The notes under the pieces were generated by a model. That model saw only the letters and a list, made by a program, of their open reading frames with translations. It made no database searches and was not told the DNA's origin. The translations under genes and the position numbers were made by a program. Shown in pieces: positions 1 to 13,309 of a stretch of DNA of 43,621 nucleotides; the stretch's first letter is position 1; the number at the start of each line of letters is the position of its first letter. Origin of the DNA: an uncultured Opitutia bacterium (lineage in GTDB: Bacteria > Verrucomicrobiota > Verrucomicrobiia > Opitutales > Opitutaceae); contig CAIQKQ010000032.1 in the NCBI GenBank assembly GCA_903872425.1, positions 1 through 43,621 of the forward strand, written 5' to 3'.

Positions 1-1554
1 GAGTTCGGCTTCCTTGGTCATCTTCTCGACCTCTTCCTTCGAGAGGCCGGACGAACCCTGAATGGTGATTTTTTGATCCTTGCCGGTGCCGAGGTCTTTG
101 GCGGAAACGTGCAGGATGCCGTTCGCATCAATATCAAATGTCACCTCGATCTGCGGTGCGCCGCGAGGAGCGGGTGGGATGCCGTCGAGCTTGAAGGTCC
201 CCAGCACCTTGTTGTCGCGCGACATCGGACGCTCGCCTTGGATCACGACGATTTCGACACCGGGCTGATTGTCACTATAAGTGGAGAAAGTTTGGGTCTT
301 CTTTGAGGGAATCGTCGTGTTGCGCGGGATCATCGCCGTGGCGACCTGCCCGGCCGTCTCGATGCCGAGTGTCAGCGGCGTCACATCGAGCAGCAGCACG
401 TCACGCACCTCGCCCTTGAGCACGCCGCCTTGCACCGCCGCGCCGATAGCCACGACCTCGTCGGGGTTTACGCCTTGGTGTGGCGGCTTGCCACCCAATT
501 TGTGCGCAATCTCCACGACTTTCGGCATACGGGTCATCCCGCCGACAAGCACAAGCTCGTCAATTTTCTCCGCGCTGAGGTCCGCGTCTTTTAGACAGCT
601 TTTGAACGGCGCAATGCAGCGCTCAAACAGCGCGTCGCAAATTTGCTCCATCTTCGCCCGTGAGAGGGGCACATTGAGATGCTTCGGCCCACTCGCGTCG
701 GCGGTGATGAACGGCAGATTGAGGTCGTAGCTCGTCGCCGACGAGAGCGCGATTTTAGCCTTCTCGGCCTCTTCTTTGAGCCGCTGAAGCGCCATCGGGT
801 CTTTGCGGAGGTCAATGCCGTTTTCCTTTTTGAATGTATCCACCAGCCAGCCAATAAGCGCCTCGTCCCAGTTGTCGCCGCCGAGGTGGGTGTCGCCATT
901 GGTCGCCTTCACTTCGAACACCCCGTCGCCAATCTCCAGCACCGACACGTCAAACGTGCCGCCACCAAGGTCGAACACCGCGATTTTCTCGTCTTTCTTT
1001 TTGTCTAGACCGTAGGCAAGCGACGCCGCGGTCGGCTCGTTAATGATACGCAGCACTTCAAGGCCGGCGATCTTGCCCGCGTCTTTCGTGGCCTGACGCT
1101 GCGAGTCGTTGAAATACGCCGGCACCGTGATCACGGCCTGCGTGACCTTCTCGCCCAAATAAGCTTCGGCGTCAGCCTTGAGCTTGCCGAGTACGAACGC
1201 CGCAATCTGCTGCGGCGCGAACTGCTCGGTCTTGTCGCCGGACTGTACCTCAATATACGCGTCTCCATTTTTGCCCTCAACGACTTTGAACGGCATATTG
1301 GCCGCCTCAGCCTTCACCTCGGAAAACTTGCGCCCGATGAAACGCTTGGCGGAAAAAACCGTGTTGCGCGAGTTCGTGACCGCCTGCCGTTTTGCAGCCT
1401 GCCCCACGAGACGCTCGCCGCTCTTCGTGAACGCGACGACCGACGGCGTGGTGCGCGCGCCCTCGGCGTTGGCGATGACGACGGGTTCCCCGCCCTCCAT
1501 AATCGCCATGCAGGAATTTGTGGTGCCAAGGTCAATGCCGAGACCGCGACTCAA
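1..1554 (-). CDS. dnaK: Chaperone protein DnaK (Hsp70), C-terminus cut by window edge
   Basis: This is the ATP-dependent cytosolic Hsp70 chaperone that works with DnaJ and GrpE. The minus-strand frame reads [17 protein letters not shown] at the N-terminus, the Hsp70 phosphate-1 motif. It continues through the ATPase signatures [11 protein letters not shown] and [11 protein letters not shown] into the substrate-binding domain, and leaves the window at MTKEAEL. About 518 of roughly 640 residues are present. No ATG or GTG lies in a sensible place. The best start is TTG at 1554-1552, giving MSRGLGIDL, with a weak GAAGG about 10 nt upstream; an in-frame TGA lies further upstream. The gene follows the rpoC terminator, so it is probably transcribed from its own promoter. 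No CIRCE inverted repeat (TTAGCACTC-N9-GAGTGCTAA) is visible upstream, so HrcA control is not supported. The identity is certain; the exact start is inferred. Confidence 0.96.
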   Translation of the reverse strand, partial: MSRGLGIDLGTTNSCMAIMEGGEPVVIANAEGARTTPSVVAFTKSGERLVGQAAKRQAVTNSRNTVFSAKRFIGRKFSEVKAEAANMPFKVVEGKNGDAYIEVQSGDKTEQFAPQQIAAFVLGKLKADAEAYLGEKVTQAVITVPAYFNDSQRQATKDAGKIAGLEVLRIINEPTAASLAYGLDKKKDEKIAVFDLGGGTFDVSVLEIGDGVFEVKATNGDTHLGGDNWDEALIGWLVDTFKKENGIDLRKDPMALQRLKEEAEKAKIALSSATSYDLNLPFITADASGPKHLNVPLSRAKMEQICDALFERCIAPFKSCLKDADLSAEKIDELVLVGGMTRMPKVVEIAHKLGGKPPHQGVNPDEVVAIGAAVQGGVLKGEVRDVLLLDVTPLTLGIETAGQVATAMIPRNTTIPSKKTQTFSTYSDNQPGVEIVVIQGERPMSRDNKVLGTFKLDGIPPAPRGAPQIEVTFDIDANGILHVSAKDLGTGKDQKITIQGSSGLSKEEVEKMTKEAEL

Positions 1555-1810
1555 AGAGCCAATACCTTCAGCAACGTGCGTGCCTCAGGTTTTAGTTACA
1601 TATTTAGTTATTGTTATCCAATGCTTAACAAGTGTTTTCCCACCAATCGCCCTCAGCTCTTACCTGCAAAACCGCGCCACACTGTCCCAACTTCGTGCCA
1701 CCGCGAGTACCTCGCGTCCCGCCACTGGCACACGCCAACAGACATTTCCGCGTCAGAATGTAGCTGTACCGCCCTAGGAATGTTCGGTAAGCCGCTTAAG
1801 GCGATTGGAA

Positions 1811-1833
1811 GGGACGCCTCGGAGTGGCGTCCC
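1811..1833. repeat. Perfect 8-bp stem-loop, possible REP-like palindrome
   Basis: The sequence is GGGACGCC - TCGGAGT - GGCGTCCC. No T-tract follows on either strand, so it is not a classical terminator. Its loop contains CGGAGT, as does the loop of the hairpin at 37567-37588. That may mean a dispersed palindrome family, but with two copies this is only a hint. Confidence 0.4.
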
Positions 1834-1850
1834 TAATACATGCGTAAGCA

Positions 1851-1888
1851 CCTAAAAAGCAAACAGCTCGCAACGTGGTTGCGAGCTG
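1851..1888 (-). terminator. Intrinsic terminator after rpoC
   Basis: A perfect 11-bp inverted repeat CAGCTCGCAAC - GTG - GTTGCGAGCTG lies at 1864-1888. Read on the minus strand, it is followed directly by TTTGCTTTTTAGG. It sits 27 nt past the rpoC stop codon, where the rpoBC transcript should end. Confidence 0.85.
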
Positions 1889-1914
1889 GTAAGCATTGAA
1901 TGTATTTTAACCGT

Positions 1915-4900
1915 TCAGCCCGCCTCGACGGCCTTGGCTTCCTCTGCCGGGGCCGGCAAATCGGCACCGAAGGGCAGCGTGATCTTGAGCCGCTTGTGAC
2001 GTGGCAGGCCGGTGCCGGCCGGAATCAGGTGGCCCATGATGACGTTTTCCTTGAAGCCTTTCAGGTTATCCAGCTTGCCGAGAGTGGAGGCGTCGGTGAG
2101 GACGCGCGTCGTCTCTTGGAAGCTTGCAGCGGAAATGAACGACTCGGTCTCGAGTGAGGCCTTCGTGATGCCAAGCAGGATCGGCTCGGCCTCGGCAGGC
2201 TTGCCGCCAGCTTCCTCGATGCGCTTGTTTTCCAACAGGAAGATCGCGCGGTCCACCTGCTCGCCCCAGAAGTTTTCCGTGTCACCGGGGTCGGTGATGC
2301 GGACCTTGCGGAGCATCTGGCGGATGATGATCTCGATATGCTTGTCGTTGATCGTCACGCCTTGGAGACGATAAACTTCCTGTACCTGCGAAATCAGGAA
2401 GTCGTAGAGCGCGGACGGCCCAAGGATTTCCAGAATCTCGTGCGGGTCGGCGGAGCCTTCGGTGAGGTGCTGGCCTTTGTGGACGACGTCGCCAGGCTGC
2501 ACGATGATGTGCTTCCCGGGCGGGATGAGGTGTTCCTCTTCCTGCGCGGTCTCCTCGTTGCGGACGACGAGCTTGCGCTTGCCGCGCAGCGTCCCCTCGA
2601 AAGATACCACGCCGTCAATCCGCGACATCTCGGCAGCTTCCTTCGGGCGACGGGCCTCAAACAGCTCGGCAACGCGGGGCAAACCGCCGGTGATGTCCTT
2701 GGTCTTGGACGCCTGGCGCGGCGTCTTGGCGAGCATCGCGCCGGGGGCGATGTCGTCGCCCTCATTGACGATGATCTGCGCGCCGACAGGGATGGAGTAG
2801 GCGGCGAGGGGCTTGCCCTTCGCGTCGCGCACCTCGACCTGAGGATTGAGATCCTCGCGATGCTCGGTGACAACCGTGGCGATACGGCCCGACGAGGCGT
2901 CGAGCTCGCGCTTCACCGTGACGCCGGGGATCATATCTTTGAACACGAGCGTACCACCCTTCTCAGAGAGCACAGGGACGTTATAGGGATCCCACTGCGC
3001 GAGGACGGCGCCCTTCTCGATGCGCGCGCCGTCGGCAACATGGAGGAAGGAACCGACGACGATACCGTAGGTCTCCAACTCCTTGCCATCATCATCAATG
3101 ATGATAATGGAGCCGGTCTTGTTGAGAACGATGTTGCCACCGTCGGCAGTCTGCACGAGGCGCAGGCTCTTGTAACGCACCTTGCCGGCGGCGCGGACCT
3201 TAATCTCAGGGGTCTTAAAGCCGCCGGAAGCGACACCGCCGATATGGAACGTACGCATCGTGAGCTGCGTGCCAGGCTCGCCGATGGACTGCGCAGCGAT
3301 GATGCCGACGGAGTCGCCGATTTTGGCTACCTTGTTGGTGGCGGGATTGATGCCGTAGGACTTCGCGTCAATGCCGACCTTCGCAATCGAGGTGAGCGGC
3401 GACATGATCTTCACGCGCTCGATGCCCACGTCGTCGATCTTGGATGCAATCTCCTCGGTGACCAGCTCGCCAGCCTCGACGATGATCTCAGACGGATTCA
3501 GCGGGTTGGTGACATCCTCGGAGACAAAACGACCGACGATACGATCCTTGAGACTGACGAGTTCGTCGTCGCCTTCGAAGATGGCTTTCTTCCAGATACC
3601 GTCACGCACGCCGGAGTCGTCCTCAGAGATGACGACATCCATCGCCACGTCACACAATTTGCGCGTGAGGTAGCCAGCGTCAGCAGTCTTGAGTGCAGTA
3701 TCGGCAAGACCCTTGCGGGCGCCGTGCGTCGAGATGAAATACTCCAAGACCGTAAGGCCCTCGCGGAAAGAGGACAGAATGGGGCGCTCGATAATCTCAC
3801 CAGACGGCTTGGCCATAAGGCCGCGCGCGCCGCAGAGCTGGCGAACCTGCTGCTTGTTACCGCGGGCGCCAGAGTCCATCATGATATAGACGGGGTTGAC
3901 CTCGGGGCGGCCGTCGTTGCTCTCGAGCTTCGCGAAGACCTCCTTGGCGATCTTGTCGGTCGCGCCAGTCCAGATATCGACGATCTTGTTGTAACGCTCG
4001 CCGTCGGTGATGATACCCTTGCTAAACTGGCCCTCGACCTCGGCGATCTTTTTGCGTGAGTCGGCGACGATTTCCTTCTTCGACTCGGGGATGATCATGT
4101 CGTCGGTGCCGATGGAGATACCGGCCTGGAACGCGGTGGCGAAGCCGAGCTCTTTAAGCTTGTCGAGCATCTCGACGGTGACGGTAGGGCCGGCGACCTT
4201 GTAGGTGTTCAGGATGAGGTCACCGAGCTTGGACTTCGGCACCGGGAAGTTCACGAAGCCGAGACCGACGGGCCAGATTTCGTTGAAGATGACGCGGCCA
4301 GCGGTGGTGCGGAGAATCTTTTTCTCCGTGTTGCCATAGACCGTATCGCGGCCGAAATCAGGGTTCGGCACATCCACCCAGTCGTGGAATTTGAGTGCAC
4401 CGTCGGCTTTAGCATACAGGATTTCCTGCAGGCCGGTGAGCAGCGGCACGCGCTCGCCCTTGGACGGCTTTTTGCGCGGCTCGATAGTCAGGTAATAGGC
4501 ACCGAGCACGATGTCTTGCGACGGCGTGAGGATCGGCTTGCCGGATGATGGCGAGAAAATGTTGCTCGTCGCCATCATCAGAAGCTTGCACTCCATGATG
4601 GCTTCCAAAGAGAGTGGTACATGGACAGCCATCTGGTCGCCATCGAAGTCCGCATTGTAGGCGGTACAAACCAGCGGGTGGACGCGAATCGCCTCGCCCT
4701 CAATGAGCACCGGCTCAAACGCCTGGATGGACAAACGGTGCAGCGTGGGCGCGCGGTTCAAAAACACCGGGTGGCCCTTCGTGACCTCCTCCAAGATATC
4801 CCACACCTCCGGCGACTGCTTCTCGATCATCTTGCGCGCACCGCGTACAGTGTGGACGAAGCCGAGTTCTTTGAGTCGGCGGATAATAAACGGCTCGAAT

Positions 4901-6060
4901 AGAACGAGCGCCATTTTTTTCGGTAAACCGCACTGGTGCAGTTTGAGCTCGGGGCCGATGACGATGACGGAACGGCCAGAATAATCCACGCGCTTGCCAA
5001 GGAGATTTTGGCGGAAACGGCCCTGCTTGCCCTTCAGCATGTCGCTCAAGGATTTTAGTGGTCGATTGCCCGCGCCGGTGACGGGGCGGCCATGGCGACC
5101 ATTATCGAAGAGCGCGTCAACGGCCTCCTGCAGCATCCGTTTCTCGTTATGGATGATGACGTCAGGCGTCTTCAACTGCATCAAGTTTTTGAGGCGGTTG
5201 TTACGGTTAATAACGCGGCGATAGAGGTCGTTAAGGTCGGAGGTCGCGAAGCGGCCACCCTCGAGCGGGACGAGCGGACGCAAGTCGGGCGGGATGACAG
5301 GCAGCACCTCGAGCACCATCCACTCAGGGCGGCTTTTCGAGTGGATGAAGCCTTGAATAACCTTGAGGCGCTTCGAGAGCTTTTTCTTGATCTGCTTCGA
5401 CTTGGTCGCGCGCATCTGCTCGTGCAGTTCGACAACGGCACCCTCCATATCGAGCTTGAGCAGGCAGTCACGGAGCGCCTCGGCGCCCATTTTGGCCACA
5501 AAGGAGTCAACCCCATATTCTTCGATGGCTTGGCGGTACTCGGTATCCGTGAGAAGCTGCTTGAACTCGAGCGGCGTCTTGCCGGCGTCGGTGACCATGT
5601 AGTTCTCGTAGTAAATGACGCGCTCCAGCGAGCGAGCGGTCATGTCGAGCAACAGGCCGAGGCGGCTCGGCATGGACTTGAGAAACCAAATGTGTGTGGC
5701 CGGAACGGCGAGCTCGATGTGGCCCATGCGCTCGCGACGAACGCGAGAGATGGTCACATCCACGCCGCAGCGGTCGCAAGTGACGTCCTTGTATTTAATG
5801 CGTTTGTATTTTCCGCAGGCGCACTCGTAGTCGCGCACAGGACCAAAAATCTTTTGGCAAAAGAGACCACCCGGCTCGGGCTTGAACGTACGGTAGTTGA
5901 TGGTCTCGGGATTCTTGACCTCGCCCTTCGACCACGCACGAATGACCTCGGGCGAAGCGACGGTGATGGACACGCAGTCAAACGGATTCTCGTCCAGGCC
6001 GAGGACGCCGCGAACTTCTTCGCGGGCGCCGGCGGCGGTTTCATTGGGTTGGATGCTCAT
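1915..6060 (-). CDS. rpoC: DNA-directed RNA polymerase subunit beta'
   Basis: This is the largest catalytic subunit of RNA polymerase, 1381 residues and full length for the family. Visible landmarks are the N-terminal zinc site (C80, C82, C95, C98 within CACGKYKR and CDRCGV), the Mg-binding [12 protein letters not shown] at residues 469-480, the bridge-helix/trigger-loop region, and [18 protein letters not shown] near 925-942. The second zinc site, usually four cysteines (E. coli C814, C888, C895, C898), is absent: the aligned residues are S816, S891, D898 and S901. The ATG at 6060 starts 24 nt after the rpoB stop, so the two are co-transcribed. A strong terminator follows. Confidence 0.99.
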   Translation of the reverse strand: MSIQPNETAAGAREEVRGVLGLDENPFDCVSITVASPEVIRAWSKGEVKNPETINYRTFKPEPGGLFCQKIFGPVRDYECACGKYKRIKYKDVTCDRCGVDVTISRVRRERMGHIELAVPATHIWFLKSMPSRLGLLLDMTARSLERVIYYENYMVTDAGKTPLEFKQLLTDTEYRQAIEEYGVDSFVAKMGAEALRDCLLKLDMEGAVVELHEQMRATKSKQIKKKLSKRLKVIQGFIHSKSRPEWMVLEVLPVIPPDLRPLVPLEGGRFATSDLNDLYRRVINRNNRLKNLMQLKTPDVIIHNEKRMLQEAVDALFDNGRHGRPVTGAGNRPLKSLSDMLKGKQGRFRQNLLGKRVDYSGRSVIVIGPELKLHQCGLPKKMALVLFEPFIIRRLKELGFVHTVRGARKMIEKQSPEVWDILEEVTKGHPVFLNRAPTLHRLSIQAFEPVLIEGEAIRVHPLVCTAYNADFDGDQMAVHVPLSLEAIMECKLLMMATSNIFSPSSGKPILTPSQDIVLGAYYLTIEPRKKPSKGERVPLLTGLQEILYAKADGALKFHDWVDVPNPDFGRDTVYGNTEKKILRTTAGRVIFNEIWPVGLGFVNFPVPKSKLGDLILNTYKVAGPTVTVEMLDKLKELGFATAFQAGISIGTDDMIIPESKKEIVADSRKKIAEVEGQFSKGIITDGERYNKIVDIWTGATDKIAKEVFAKLESNDGRPEVNPVYIMMDSGARGNKQQVRQLCGARGLMAKPSGEIIERPILSSFREGLTVLEYFISTHGARKGLADTALKTADAGYLTRKLCDVAMDVVISEDDSGVRDGIWKKAIFEGDDELVSLKDRIVGRFVSEDVTNPLNPSEIIVEAGELVTEEIASKIDDVGIERVKIMSPLTSIAKVGIDAKSYGINPATNKVAKIGDSVGIIAAQSIGEPGTQLTMRTFHIGGVASGGFKTPEIKVRAAGKVRYKSLRLVQTADGGNIVLNKTGSIIIIDDDGKELETYGIVVGSFLHVADGARIEKGAVLAQWDPYNVPVLSEKGGTLVFKDMIPGVTVKRELDASSGRIATVVTEHREDLNPQVEVRDAKGKPLAAYSIPVGAQIIVNEGDDIAPGAMLAKTPRQASKTKDITGGLPRVAELFEARRPKEAAEMSRIDGVVSFEGTLRGKRKLVVRNEETAQEEEHLIPPGKHIIVQPGDVVHKGQHLTEGSADPHEILEILGPSALYDFLISQVQEVYRLQGVTINDKHIEIIIRQMLRKVRITDPGDTENFWGEQVDRAIFLLENKRIEEAGGKPAEAEPILLGITKASLETESFISAASFQETTRVLTDASTLGKLDNLKGFKENVIMGHLIPAGTGLPRHKRLKITLPFGADLPAPAEEAKAVEAG

Positions 6061-6084
6061 CGTGATAGGATTCCCGGCGGTTGG

Positions 6085-9921
<3,837 letters not shown>

Positions 9922-9985
9922 GGGAGTTCCCGGTAAGGATTAAGAGCGAGGAAAAGTGACGGCGCAGCGCGCGGCGCGCGGGCGC

Positions 9986-10023
9986 AAAAAAACAGGAGGC
10001 AGGCCGTCGTTGAGTACGGCCTG
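9986..10023 (-). terminator. Predicted attenuator between rplL and rpoB
   Basis: On the minus strand the sequence is CAGGCCGT - ACTCAACG - ACGGCCTG, a perfect 8-bp stem (10000-10023). After CCTCCTG comes a run of seven T (9986-9992). It sits inside the operon, 48 nt past the rplL stop. Partial termination here would explain how L7/L12 and L10 are made in excess over beta and beta', as known for the E. coli rplL-rpoB attenuator. Between it and rpoB lies a second GC-rich palindromic block (9963-9985). Confidence 0.75.
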
Positions 10024-10071
10024 TCCCGGTGTAAACGGAGAAAGTACGGCGATGATCGCCAATGGGCGTGA

Positions 10072-10455
10072 TTACTTGAGTTCGACCGAAGCGCCAGCGG
10101 CCTCGAGCTTCTTTTTGATCTCCTCGGCCTCGGCCTTGGGGGTGTTCTCCTTGACGTTCTTGGGCGCACCCTCGACGAGGTCTTTGGCTTCCTTGAGGCC
10201 GAGACCCGTGATGGCACGGACTTCCTTGATAACGCCAATCTTGTTCGCGCCGGCCGTCTTGAGGACGACGGTGAACTCGGTCTGCGCCTCGGCAGCGGGC
10301 GCAGCGGCCCCGGCGGCAGCGGCGGCAGCGGGAGCAGCAGCGGCGGCGGCAGATACGCCCCACTTGCCTTCGAGGTCTTTGACGAGGGCGGCGAGGTCCA
10401 GAACGGACTGCGCGGAAAGCCACTCGATAACTTGATCTTTGGTGATGTTGCTCAT
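10072..10455 (-). CDS. rplL: 50S ribosomal protein L7/L12
   Basis: This is the acidic stalk protein of the large subunit, present in multiple copies and recruiting translation GTPases. At 127 residues it has the usual architecture: an N-terminal dimerisation/L10-binding helix pair (about 1-33), an Ala-rich flexible hinge (about 36-56), and the C-terminal globular domain with [34 protein letters not shown] and a final GASVELK. A good Shine-Dalgarno sequence, AAAGGA, lies 9 nt before the ATG. An unusually long 127-nt gap with two small hairpins separates it from rplJ. Confidence 0.98.
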   Translation of the reverse strand: MSNITKDQVIEWLSAQSVLDLAALVKDLEGKWGVSAAAAAAPAAAAAAGAAAPAAEAQTEFTVVLKTAGANKIGVIKEVRAITGLGLKEAKDLVEGAPKNVKENTPKAEAEEIKKKLEAAGASVELK

Positions 10456-10582
10456 GGTCGTGGTTCCTTTGGGTTGGTTAGCGGCTTCAGGAGTGAAGCG
10501 CGTTTAAGAGACGTATCCCCTAGCCGACCCGATTGGATTTTGCTCCCGGCTCTCGCCGGAAAATTGGTTGGATAAAATGGGT
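10456..10582 (-). promoter_or_regulatory. rplJ-rplL spacer with two stem-loops
   Basis: The mRNA-sense strand can form CCGGC-GAGA-GCCGG (10546-10559) and GCTTCA-CTCC-TGAAGC (10484-10499) ahead of the rplL Shine-Dalgarno sequence. Neither is followed by a T-tract. Roles in mRNA processing or in raising rplL translation are possible; this is inference from structure only. Confidence 0.4.
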
Positions 10583-11083
10583 TCAGGCGGCCGGGGCGGC
10601 GACGGGCGAGTCTTTTTTGACCTTGGCGTCTAGCACGCGGACGAAAGCCGCCGCATTGCTGGTGAGCAGGCCCAGGAGCTGTGAACGCAGCGCGTCAAAG
10701 GACGGCAGGTCAGCAATTTTGGCGAGGTCGGCGGCGCTGACAATTTTCTTGTCGAGTACGCCGACCTTTACCTCGAGCTTCTGCTTGTCCTTGCAGAACT
10801 GTTTCAAGACTTTGGCGACGCCGGCGGAATTTTTCCCACCGACGATAACGGCCGTGGGTCCGGTGAGCGCGGATTCAAACTCAGGCAGACCGAGCGCCTG
10901 GGCGGCGACGCGGAGCGAGCTGTTCTTGACGACGTGGAACTCCGCCTTCTCGACGGCGAGCTTCGCACGCAGTTCGGCGACATCGGCCACCGTGACCTTC
11001 GTGAAGTTGGCCAAGATAACGTAGTCGCTCTTCTTGAGGTGCGTCTCGACCTCGGAAATCAGGTATTTTTTTTCGGCTCTCAT
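10583..11083 (-). CDS. rplJ: 50S ribosomal protein L10
   Basis: L10 anchors the L7/L12 dimers to the ribosomal stalk base on 23S rRNA. The protein has 166 residues and starts MRAEKKYLISEVETHLKK. It shows the conserved LANFTKVTVADVAELRAKL and FHVVKNSSLRVAA blocks, then ALTGPTAVIV. A GGAG Shine-Dalgarno sequence sits before the ATG, and the gene lies only 14 nt after rplA. There is therefore no room for a long L10-binding leader like the one ahead of rplJ in E. coli; any autoregulatory site must be elsewhere. Confidence 0.98.
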   Translation of the reverse strand: MRAEKKYLISEVETHLKKSDYVILANFTKVTVADVAELRAKLAVEKAEFHVVKNSSLRVAAQALGLPEFESALTGPTAVIVGGKNSAGVAKVLKQFCKDKQKLEVKVGVLDKKIVSAADLAKIADLPSFDALRSQLLGLLTSNAAAFVRVLDAKVKKDSPVAAPAA

Positions 11084-11097
11084 GGGATGGTCTCCGG

Positions 11098-11790
11098 TTA
11101 GTATTTGCTGAACTCGGTGGAGGCGATGCGGACGCCAGGGCTCATCGAGGACGAGAGCGTGACGGTCTTGATGTATTGCCCGCTAAAGGAAGCGGGTTTG
11201 GCCTTGCCGACGGCCTCAAGGACCGCAGCGGCGTTTTCCAAAATCTGCGCGGGCGTGAAGGAGCGCTTACCGACGCCGACGCCGAGGTTGGCGGTCTTGT
11301 CCATCTTGAACTCCACACGGCCGGCCTTCACAGCCTTGATGCCGGCAGGAATGTCGTCAGTCACAGTGCCGGATTTCGGGTTCGGCATCAGGCCTTTGGG
11401 ACCAAGGACGCGAGCGAGCGTGCGAACTGTCTTCATCGCCTCGGTGGTCGCGATGGCAACATCAAAATCGAGCCAACCCTCGTTGATTTTTTGCATCACG
11501 TCGGCGAGGCCGGCGGTGTCAGCCCCAGCGGCAAGTGCAGCGGCGGGGTTATCAGTGAAAACGAGTACACGAACCTTTTTACCGGAGCCATTCGGTAACG
11601 GCGTGGTACCGCGGACGTTTTGGTCGCCAGAAGTGGCGTCCACCCCGAGGCGGAATGAGAGCTCGACGGTCTCGTCGAACTTGGCTTTCGGAAATTTCGC
11701 CAGAATTTCAACCGCTTCTTGCAGCGGATATTCTTTGGCGAGGTCAGCGACCTTGACGGCGTTATTGTAGCGTTTGCTGTGTTTATCCAT
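11098..11790 (-). CDS. rplA: 50S ribosomal protein L1
   Basis: L1 forms the mobile L1 stalk near the ribosomal E site and is often a translational repressor of the rplKA mRNA. The 230 residues match the family length. It starts MDKHSKRYNNAVKVADL and contains FDETVELSFRLGVD, GTTPLPNGSGKKVRVLVF, the ARVLGPKGLMPNPKSGTV signature, and a C-terminal TVTLSSSMSPGVRI. The ATG has ACGGAG upstream. It is 75 nt from rplK; this spacer can form a small GTCCT-TCCT-AGGAC hairpin. Confidence 0.98.
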   Translation of the reverse strand: MDKHSKRYNNAVKVADLAKEYPLQEAVEILAKFPKAKFDETVELSFRLGVDATSGDQNVRGTTPLPNGSGKKVRVLVFTDNPAAALAAGADTAGLADVMQKINEGWLDFDVAIATTEAMKTVRTLARVLGPKGLMPNPKSGTVTDDIPAGIKAVKAGRVEFKMDKTANLGVGVGKRSFTPAQILENAAAVLEAVGKAKPASFSGQYIKTVTLSSSMSPGVRIASTEFSKY

Positions 11791-11865
11791 GTGTGCTCCG
11801 TGCGGTACGAACGTCCTAGGAAGGACTCCCGCGATGAGTTGGTTGGGTGGGTGAAAATTTCTAAC

Positions 11866-12291
11866 TTAGCCAACGACTTCGATGCCCATGTTGCGGGCGG
11901 TGCCGGCGATGATCTTGATGCCAGCCTCCGGATCCTTGGCGTTGAGGTCGGCCTTCTTCAGATTGTAGATCTCCAGCAACTGCTTCTTCGTAACCTTGCC
12001 GACCTTATCCTGATTGGGCTTGGCCGAACCGCTGGCGATGTTGGCGGCCTTCTTCAGCAGCACGGAAGCCGGGGGCGACTTGAGAATGAAGGTGAAGCTC
12101 TTATCAGAGTAGACCGTGATGACCACGGGCAGGATCATGCCGTTTTGGTCCTTGGTGCGGGCGTTAAAATCCTTGCAGAACGCCATGATATTGACGCCCT
12201 GCGCGCCGAGCGCGGGGCCGACCGGCGGCGCGGGATTTGCGGCGCCGGCTGGCAACTGGAGGCGGATGTAACCTTGGATTTTCTTAGCCAT
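11866..12291 (-). CDS. rplK: 50S ribosomal protein L11
   Basis: L11 binds the GTPase-associated region of 23S rRNA. The 141 residues are the standard length. It starts [20 protein letters not shown], followed by [23 protein letters not shown] and the [18 protein letters not shown] block, and ends RNMGIEVVG. It follows nusG by 29 nt in the same transcript, the conserved secE-nusG-rplK-rplA order. No clear Shine-Dalgarno sequence precedes its ATG. Confidence 0.98.
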   Translation of the reverse strand: MAKKIQGYIRLQLPAGAANPAPPVGPALGAQGVNIMAFCKDFNARTKDQNGMILPVVITVYSDKSFTFILKSPPASVLLKKAANIASGSAKPNQDKVGKVTKKQLLEIYNLKKADLNAKDPEAGIKIIAGTARNMGIEVVG

Positions 12292-12320
12292 GTTGGGAAG
12301 TAGTTAGTCGGTAAATGTGA

Positions 12321-12920
12321 TCACTCGGTGGAGCGCTGGATCTGCCAGTATTCGAGCTCGACCGGAGTGAAGCGGCCGAAGATGGAGACGGAAACCTTGA
12401 GCTTGCCGCGGGCAGGGTCGATTTCGTCAATGCGGCCGGCGAGATTGGCGAACGCGCCATCGGTGATCTTCACGTTTTCGCCGACGCTGAAAGCAACCTT
12501 CGGCACCTCTTTGCCGGCGGCGGCCTCAATACGGGAGCGGATCTCGTCAATCTCGGACTGGCGTAGCGCGGCTGGGTTGTCGCCGCCGACGAAGCCGATG
12601 ACACCCGTCGTCTCCTTCACGAAATACCAGGGTTTGTTGATCAGCTTGCCCTCCTCGTCGAAGAGCCGCATCTGAATAAAAACGTATCCAGGATAGAGCT
12701 TGCGAACTTTTGTGGATTTTTTGCCGGCCTTGATTTCGGAGACGACCTCCGTGGGGAGGAGAATCTCGAAGATGTGGTCGTTCAGCTCTTCCGGCTTCTT
12801 GAACTTCTCGATGTAATTTTTTACTTTGTTCTCCTGGCCGGAGAGAGTGTGCAGGGCAAACCACTGCGCGCCGGGCGGAGCGGAGACGGAGGAGGCGGCG
12901 GCGGTGACGGTATCGGTCAT
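12321..12920 (-). CDS. nusG: Transcription termination/antitermination protein NusG
   Basis: NusG is the universal elongation factor that binds RNA polymerase and links it to Rho or the ribosome. The 199-residue protein has an N-terminal NGN domain (about 18-130: WFALHTLSGQENKVKNYIEK, LYPGYVFIQM, PWYFVKETTGVIGFVGG) and a C-terminal KOW domain (about 143-199: FSVGENVKITDGAFANLAG, VSIFGRFTPVELEYWQI). A roughly 17-residue Ala/Ser-rich N-terminal tail is added. It lies 13 nt after secE and 29 nt before rplK. Confidence 0.98.
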   Translation of the reverse strand: MTDTVTAAASSVSAPPGAQWFALHTLSGQENKVKNYIEKFKKPEELNDHIFEILLPTEVVSEIKAGKKSTKVRKLYPGYVFIQMRLFDEEGKLINKPWYFVKETTGVIGFVGGDNPAALRQSEIDEIRSRIEAAAGKEVPKVAFSVGENVKITDGAFANLAGRIDEIDPARGKLKVSVSIFGRFTPVELEYWQIQRSTE

Positions 12921-12933
12921 GGCACTGGGCGGG

Positions 12934-13137
12934 TCAGCTCACCAAGGAGGTGAAAAGGTTGACGACCTGAAAAAGAGAAAAGTCGCTGATACTGGTGAAC
13001 AGGCCGAGAATGAGTGCGGCCACGATAACCACGATGGTTGAATCCCGCAGCTCTATGCGTGTAGGCCAAGCAGCCTTCTTCAGTTCGTCGATCATCTCGA
13101 CGAAAAAAATACGGGTGCTGCGAAAAGGATTTTTCAT
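12934..13137 (-). CDS. secE: Protein translocase subunit SecE
   Basis: SecE is the small essential subunit clamping SecY in the translocon. From the ATG at 13137 the product has 67 residues: MKNPFRSTRIFFVEMIDELKK, then the family signature AAWPTRIELRDSTIVV, then one membrane segment (about 32-52) and a short tail. A longer in-frame start at 13179 would begin inside tRNA-Trp, so it is rejected. It sits in the standard place between tRNA-Trp and nusG. Confidence 0.95.
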   Translation of the reverse strand: MKNPFRSTRIFFVEMIDELKKAAWPTRIELRDSTIVVIVAALILGLFTSISDFSLFQVVNLFTSLVS

Positions 13138-13145
13138 GGGAAACG

Positions 13146-13221
13146 TGGCAGGCGCGGAGGGAATCGAACCCCCAACCAACGGTTTTGGAGACCGCTACTC
13201 TACCAGTTGAGCTACGCGCCT
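13146..13221 (-). tRNA. tRNA-Trp (anticodon CCA)
   Basis: The minus strand folds as a 76-nt cloverleaf: acceptor AGGCGCG / CGCGCCT, D-arm TAGCTCAACTGGTAGAG, anticodon loop reading CTCCAAA, T-arm with GGTTCGATTCC, discriminator G and an encoded CCA end. It lies between tuf and secE, a widely conserved position, and is probably cut out of the operon transcript. Confidence 0.97.
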
Positions 13222-13309
13222 GTGGTGGATGGTTGAAGGGTTTTAGACGACACAGCCGAGGCCCCCAGAGCGAGACCTCGGCGACGCGGCGGGATTGGCC
13301 GACGCGAAT

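Larger units (their letters stand above)
1555..1914. other. rpoC-dnaK intergenic region with terminator and dnaK promoter region
   Basis: This 360-nt stretch has no convincing gene. It holds the rpoC terminator (1851-1888), a second perfect hairpin with stem GGGACGCC / GGCGTCCC at 1811-1833, and the presumed dnaK promoter. On the minus strand, roughly 60-80 nt before the dnaK start, it turns AT-rich and reads TTGTTAAGCATTGGAT then AACAATAACTAAATATG. This offers weak -35/-10 matches such as TTGGAT with TAACTA, but no strong sigma-70 or sigma-32 consensus. The short plus-strand frames here look random. Confidence 0.6.

Noticed and set aside
1555-1800. Possible CIRCE heat-shock operator before dnaK
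   Set aside because: No TTAGCACTC-N9-GAGTGCTAA or close variant is seen.
2338-4059. A 573-codon plus-strand frame opposite rpoC
   Set aside because: It lies wholly antisense to rpoC, whose protein is continuous and conserved there. Long antisense frames are expected in GC-rich genes.
13138-13179. N-terminal extension of SecE starting at 13179
   Set aside because: The added residues are encoded inside tRNA-Trp; MKNPF at 13137 fits the family.
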